Part shown: positions 61,322 to 64,000 of the stretch, in pieces
Numbering within the stretch: the first letter of the stretch is position 1
How the letters are laid out: the number at the start of each line of letters is the position of its first letter
Source: Acholeplasma granularum ATCC 19168
GTDB taxonomy: Bacteria > Bacillota_I > Bacilli_A > Acholeplasmatales > Acholeplasmataceae
NCBI RefSeq assembly: GCF_000526235.1
Contig: NZ_JAFR01000013.1
Location: 1-64,000, forward strand
Reading direction: 5' to 3'
Length of the DNA stretch: 64,000 bases
Program-made: the position numbers and the translations under genes
The notes under the pieces: model-generated
What the model saw: the letters and a program-made list of their open reading frames with translations, nothing else
Told to the model about the DNA's origin: nothing
Database searches by the model: none

Positions 61322-62299
61322 ATGGCGGTTAAATATATTCTAAACAATATAACCAAATTAAAAGTTGATGCAATTGTTAATACAACGAATGCATCTTTAA
61401 ATGGTTCTGGTGGTGTAGATTATGCAATTCATAAGGCTGCAGGTGAGTTACTTTATCAATTAACTAGTAACTTAGAAAAACTAGAAACGAGTAAGGCTTT
61501 AATTACGCCTGCTTTTAATTTGCCATGCAAATATATTATCCATACTGTAGGACCTATATATATAGATGGAAAATATAATGAGGTTCAACTTTTATACCAA
61601 ACTTATCAAAATGTATTGAAACTAGCATTAGAGAATGATGTAAAGACAATTGCCTTTCCTTTAATTTCAGCAGGTTCACATCGCTTTCCAAAGCAACTAG
61701 CTATAGAGGTTGCAACAGTTGCAATCAATGAGTTTTTAGAAACACATGACATGAAAGTTTATATGGTTTTATTTAACAAAGATACATATGATCAAGTTAT
61801 AGATTCAAAATATAATAACGTCTTAAAATATATTGTTAAAAACTTTGTTGATGAAGAAATTAATCAACTAAGAACTGAATTTAAAAGTAGCACCTTAGAA
61901 ACTCCAAAGAAAGTATATAAAGAACATTCTAAATCATATATTGATACTGCTCCCACATTAGTCAATATCAAAGAAAACTTTGCTGACCGACTTGCAAAGA
62001 TTATGTATGATAATAATTTAAGAAACAAAGATGTTTATTATCATGCTAACATTGATAAAAAACTTTTTTCTAAAATTTATAGTGGCAACCACCCAAGTAA
62101 GAAAACAGCAATCTTAATTACACTCGCACTTAAACTTAATCTAGATGATTCATTAGACTTACTCGGACGAGCAGGTTACACATTATCACCCTCAATAAAA
62201 GAGGATTTAGTGGTAAAGTGGCACATAGAAAATAATCTACATTCAGTCTATGATGTGTGTGAAACACTACTTAACATGAATTTAAAATCAATTTTATAA
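61322..62299 (+). CDS. Macrodomain protein with C-terminal helix-turn-helix region
   Basis: A 325-aa two-part protein. Residues 1-160 are a macrodomain: ITKLKVDAIVNTTNASL, the GSGGVDYAIHKAAG ribose-phosphate loop and the second loop FPLISAGSHRFP. Macrodomains bind or remove ADP-ribose. A charged linker leads to an all-helical region (about 220-325) with LAKIMYDNNLRNKDVYYHA, KLFSKIYSGNHPSKKTAI and LDLLGRAGYTLS, which looks like an XRE-type DNA-binding domain. GAGG lies 9 nt before ATG 61322, so that start is preferred over ATG 61307. A VWA gene and an ADP-ribosylglycohydrolase gene follow on the same strand. Confidence 0.85.
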   Translation: MAVKYILNNITKLKVDAIVNTTNASLNGSGGVDYAIHKAAGELLYQLTSNLEKLETSKALITPAFNLPCKYIIHTVGPIYIDGKYNEVQLLYQTYQNVLKLALENDVKTIAFPLISAGSHRFPKQLAIEVATVAINEFLETHDMKVYMVLFNKDTYDQVIDSKYNNVLKYIVKNFVDEEINQLRTEFKSSTLETPKKVYKEHSKSYIDTAPTLVNIKENFADRLAKIMYDNNLRNKDVYYHANIDKKLFSKIYSGNHPSKKTAILITLALKLNLDDSLDLLGRAGYTLSPSIKEDLVVKWHIENNLHSVYDVCETLLNMNLKSIL

Positions 62300-62377
62300 T
62301 TAGTCGCTTTTACTACGACCACTTCAATACTATAAATCATTATAATGAACCTATAAAACATAGGAGGATACTAAGTT

Positions 62378-63016
62378 ATGAGAAATGATTTAATTGAAGT
62401 GGTTTTTATTTTAGATAAAAGTGGTTCTATGAATGGACTTGAGAAAGATACCATTGGCGGTTATAACAAGTTATTAGAAGAACAAAAGTTGTTACCTGGA
62501 GATGTAACTGTCTCAACAGTACTATTTAATGATGCTATTGAGGTTATACATGATAGAGTCAGCATAAAAGAAGTTAATGCTATAACTGAAAATGAGTATT
62601 ATGTAGGAGGGTTTACTGCTTTATATGATGCAGTTGGTCAATCTATTGACTATATTGGTAAACAATTATTTGAAACTGATGAAAATTCACGTCCATCTAA
62701 AGTAATGATTGTTATTGTCACTGATGGTATGGAAAATGCATCACGGAAATATTCACACACAATGATTAAAAAAATGATAGATCACCAGAAAACAAAGTAC
62801 AGTTGGGATTTCATTTTCTTAGGTGCAAACTTTGATGCAGAAACATTTTCTGAATCAATATCGATTGATAAGGATAGAGCTGTACAGTATGTAAATGATA
62901 AAGAAGGTATAGAATCTATTTATGTTAACTTGAGTGAGGAACTTGCAACAAGAAGATTTCCTATTGAAAATGAAAAAAGTGACACTTGGAAAAAAGGTAT
63001 TAAAAAAGGTAAATGA
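62378..63016 (+). CDS. VWA-domain protein
   Basis: A 212-aa cytoplasmic von Willebrand factor A domain with a complete metal-dependent adhesion site: DKSGS (D13, S15, S17), T80 in GGFTALYD and D116 in VTDGMENAS. It resembles TerY-type VWA proteins found near stress and ADP-ribose genes. There is no signal peptide or membrane helix. AGGAGG precedes the ATG, and a TATAAT at 62341-62346 suggests its own promoter. It probably acts as a protein-binding or assembly partner of its neighbours (inference). Confidence 0.85.
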   Translation: MRNDLIEVVFILDKSGSMNGLEKDTIGGYNKLLEEQKLLPGDVTVSTVLFNDAIEVIHDRVSIKEVNAITENEYYVGGFTALYDAVGQSIDYIGKQLFETDENSRPSKVMIVIVTDGMENASRKYSHTMIKKMIDHQKTKYSWDFIFLGANFDAETFSESISIDKDRAVQYVNDKEGIESIYVNLSEELATRRFPIENEKSDTWKKGIKKGK

Positions 63017-63080
63017 CGTAGCTGGTTAAGGGTTAGTAGTGATACGTATAGTACAATTAAATAGATGAGGGGTATAAATA

Positions 63081-64000
63081 ATGATAGGTGCAATACTAGG
63101 AGATATTATTGGTTCAATCTATGAGTTTGAACCAAAAAAAGAAAAAGACTTTCAATTGTTCTGGGACTTTAATGAAATTACTGATGATGGTTTGTTAACC
63201 ATGGCAGTTTTTTCTGCACTAGAAAAATCTGCAGACAATTATGATAAATTAGGTATTACAGTAGCTAAAGAATTAATTAAATATTTTGCTAATTATCCAA
63301 TGCCTATGGGTGGTTATGGGTCGATGTTTTCAAATTGGGCAACAGAGTCCCTTAAGTCCTATAGCGTTTTACCAGCTTACAATAGTTTCGGTAATGGAGC
63401 TGCAATGAGAATTAGTCCGGTTGCATATTTTGCTAAGAGTTTAGAATCTTGTATAGATTTAGCTAGAAAAGTAACTGAAGTAACACATAATCATCCTGAA
63501 GGCATAAAAGGTGCAGAAGCTGTAGCTGTTACAGTTTATATGGCACTTAATGGTCATAATAAAAGCGAAATTTATGAGTACATTAATAAAAACTACTATC
63601 GACTAAATGAAACATGCAATGAAATAAGAAAGTATTACAGATTTGAGGGTTCATGTCAAAAAACTGTACCTCAAAGTATTCAAGCATTTTTAGAATCAGC
63701 ATCTTTTGAAGATGCTGTAAGGATTGCTATATCCCTTGGTGGTGATGCAGATACCATGGCTGCAATTACAGGCTCAATTGCTGAAGCGTATTATGGTATA
63801 CCATCAAGTATAGAGTCTAAAGCATTTGATCATGTTGATGATAAAAACAAGGAATTAGTTCGTAGAATGCTTCATTTGAGAAATAGCGTTGTGAAAAGGT
63901 ATTTAGAAAGTGAAACATCAAAATATGAAACAGACCTTATACATTATAGAACAACAGGATCAGATATGGATGGTTTTCCAGATAAACATCAACGATATCT
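63081..64000 (+). CDS. ADP-ribosylglycohydrolase, cut by the window end
   Basis: The first 306 codons of a gene that is still open at base 64000. It is an ADP-ribosylglycohydrolase (DraG/ARH family): MIGAILGDIIGS at the N-terminus, TDDG with D35 and D36, FGNGAAMRI, then GGDADT (D222, D224). These acids hold the two magnesium ions in the family. It removes ADP-ribose from proteins or small molecules. GAGGGG precedes the ATG. It follows the VWA gene by 64 bases and completes the ADP-ribose group with the macrodomain protein. Confidence 0.9.
   Translation, partial: MIGAILGDIIGSIYEFEPKKEKDFQLFWDFNEITDDGLLTMAVFSALEKSADNYDKLGITVAKELIKYFANYPMPMGGYGSMFSNWATESLKSYSVLPAYNSFGNGAAMRISPVAYFAKSLESCIDLARKVTEVTHNHPEGIKGAEAVAVTVYMALNGHNKSEIYEYINKNYYRLNETCNEIRKYYRFEGSCQKTVPQSIQAFLESASFEDAVRIAISLGGDADTMAAITGSIAEAYYGIPSSIESKAFDHVDDKNKELVRRMLHLRNSVVKRYLESETSKYETDLIHYRTTGSDMDGFPDKHQRY

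Noticed and set aside
61322-64000. DarTG toxin-antitoxin system
   Set aside because: A macrodomain is present, but no DarT-like DNA ADP-ribosyltransferase is encoded beside it in the window.

Overview
The window is a low-GC, Gram-positive-type chromosome segment that most resembles Acholeplasma or a close relative among the Mollicutes. The evidence is strong A+T richness, short intergenic gaps, Bacillus-like Shine-Dalgarno sites, lipobox signal peptides, a Bacillus-type NrdF and SpeA, and a two-lipoyl PdhC. TGA is used as a stop: several stops lie in ATGA overlaps, and the only Trp tRNA seen reads UGG. That excludes the Mycoplasma/Spiroplasma code. The genus call is inference; no rRNA or other phylogenetic marker is present.

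Layout. 1-250: tRNA-Ser and tRNA-Glu with a terminator. 250-6900: single genes (Ca2+/cation antiporter, tocopherol-cyclase-like protein, esterase, a RibBA-like protein whose RibB half looks dead, a lipoprotein with three InlB-type repeats). 7000-11570: a metalloid-response locus in two units, each with a CxC ArsR regulator and palindromic operators. One unit carries an aquaporin and a CoA-disulfide reductase-rhodanese fusion; the other carries an ArsP-type permease and a small thioredoxin-fold protein. 11560-13980 (minus): UDG-family protein and two membrane proteins. 14149-16493: arginine decarboxylase and agmatinase. 16615-17579: RelB/DinJ-Fic toxin-antitoxin pair with a perfect palindromic operator. 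17723-24503: pyruvate dehydrogenase operon, a YczE-like protein and lipoate-protein ligase. 24577-27299: lipid kinase and ABC exporter. 27301-34614: Pho regulon (pstSCAB-phoU-phoPR and a DUF975 protein) behind an array of Pho boxes. 35197-41855: anaerobic (nrdDG) and aerobic (nrdIEFH) ribonucleotide reductases in one gene string. 42389-46320 (minus): potABCD. 46698-48330: four tRNA genes around one membrane-protein gene.

From about 48.4 kb to the end the window is an accessory, defence-type region beginning just after tRNA-Leu. It holds a type I restriction-modification operon with its own small HTH regulator, a decayed stretch with iteron-like repeats and pseudogenes, and a small HExxH protein. 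Next comes a second restriction-modification operon built around a C5-cytosine/N6-adenine methyltransferase fusion, an HNH protein and three unknown genes. The last part is an ADP-ribose-handling group: a macrodomain-HTH fusion, a VWA protein and an ADP-ribosylglycohydrolase cut by the window end.

The main items for a second look are four. PstS has its two halves in swapped order compared with canonical PstS. The dual-chemistry methyltransferase operon has possible PD-(D/E)XK-like tail genes. The macrodomain-HTH/VWA/ADP-ribosylglycohydrolase group sits beside the restriction systems. The RibBA-like protein has a degenerate RibB active site. All gene functions are read from motifs by eye; no database search was run.
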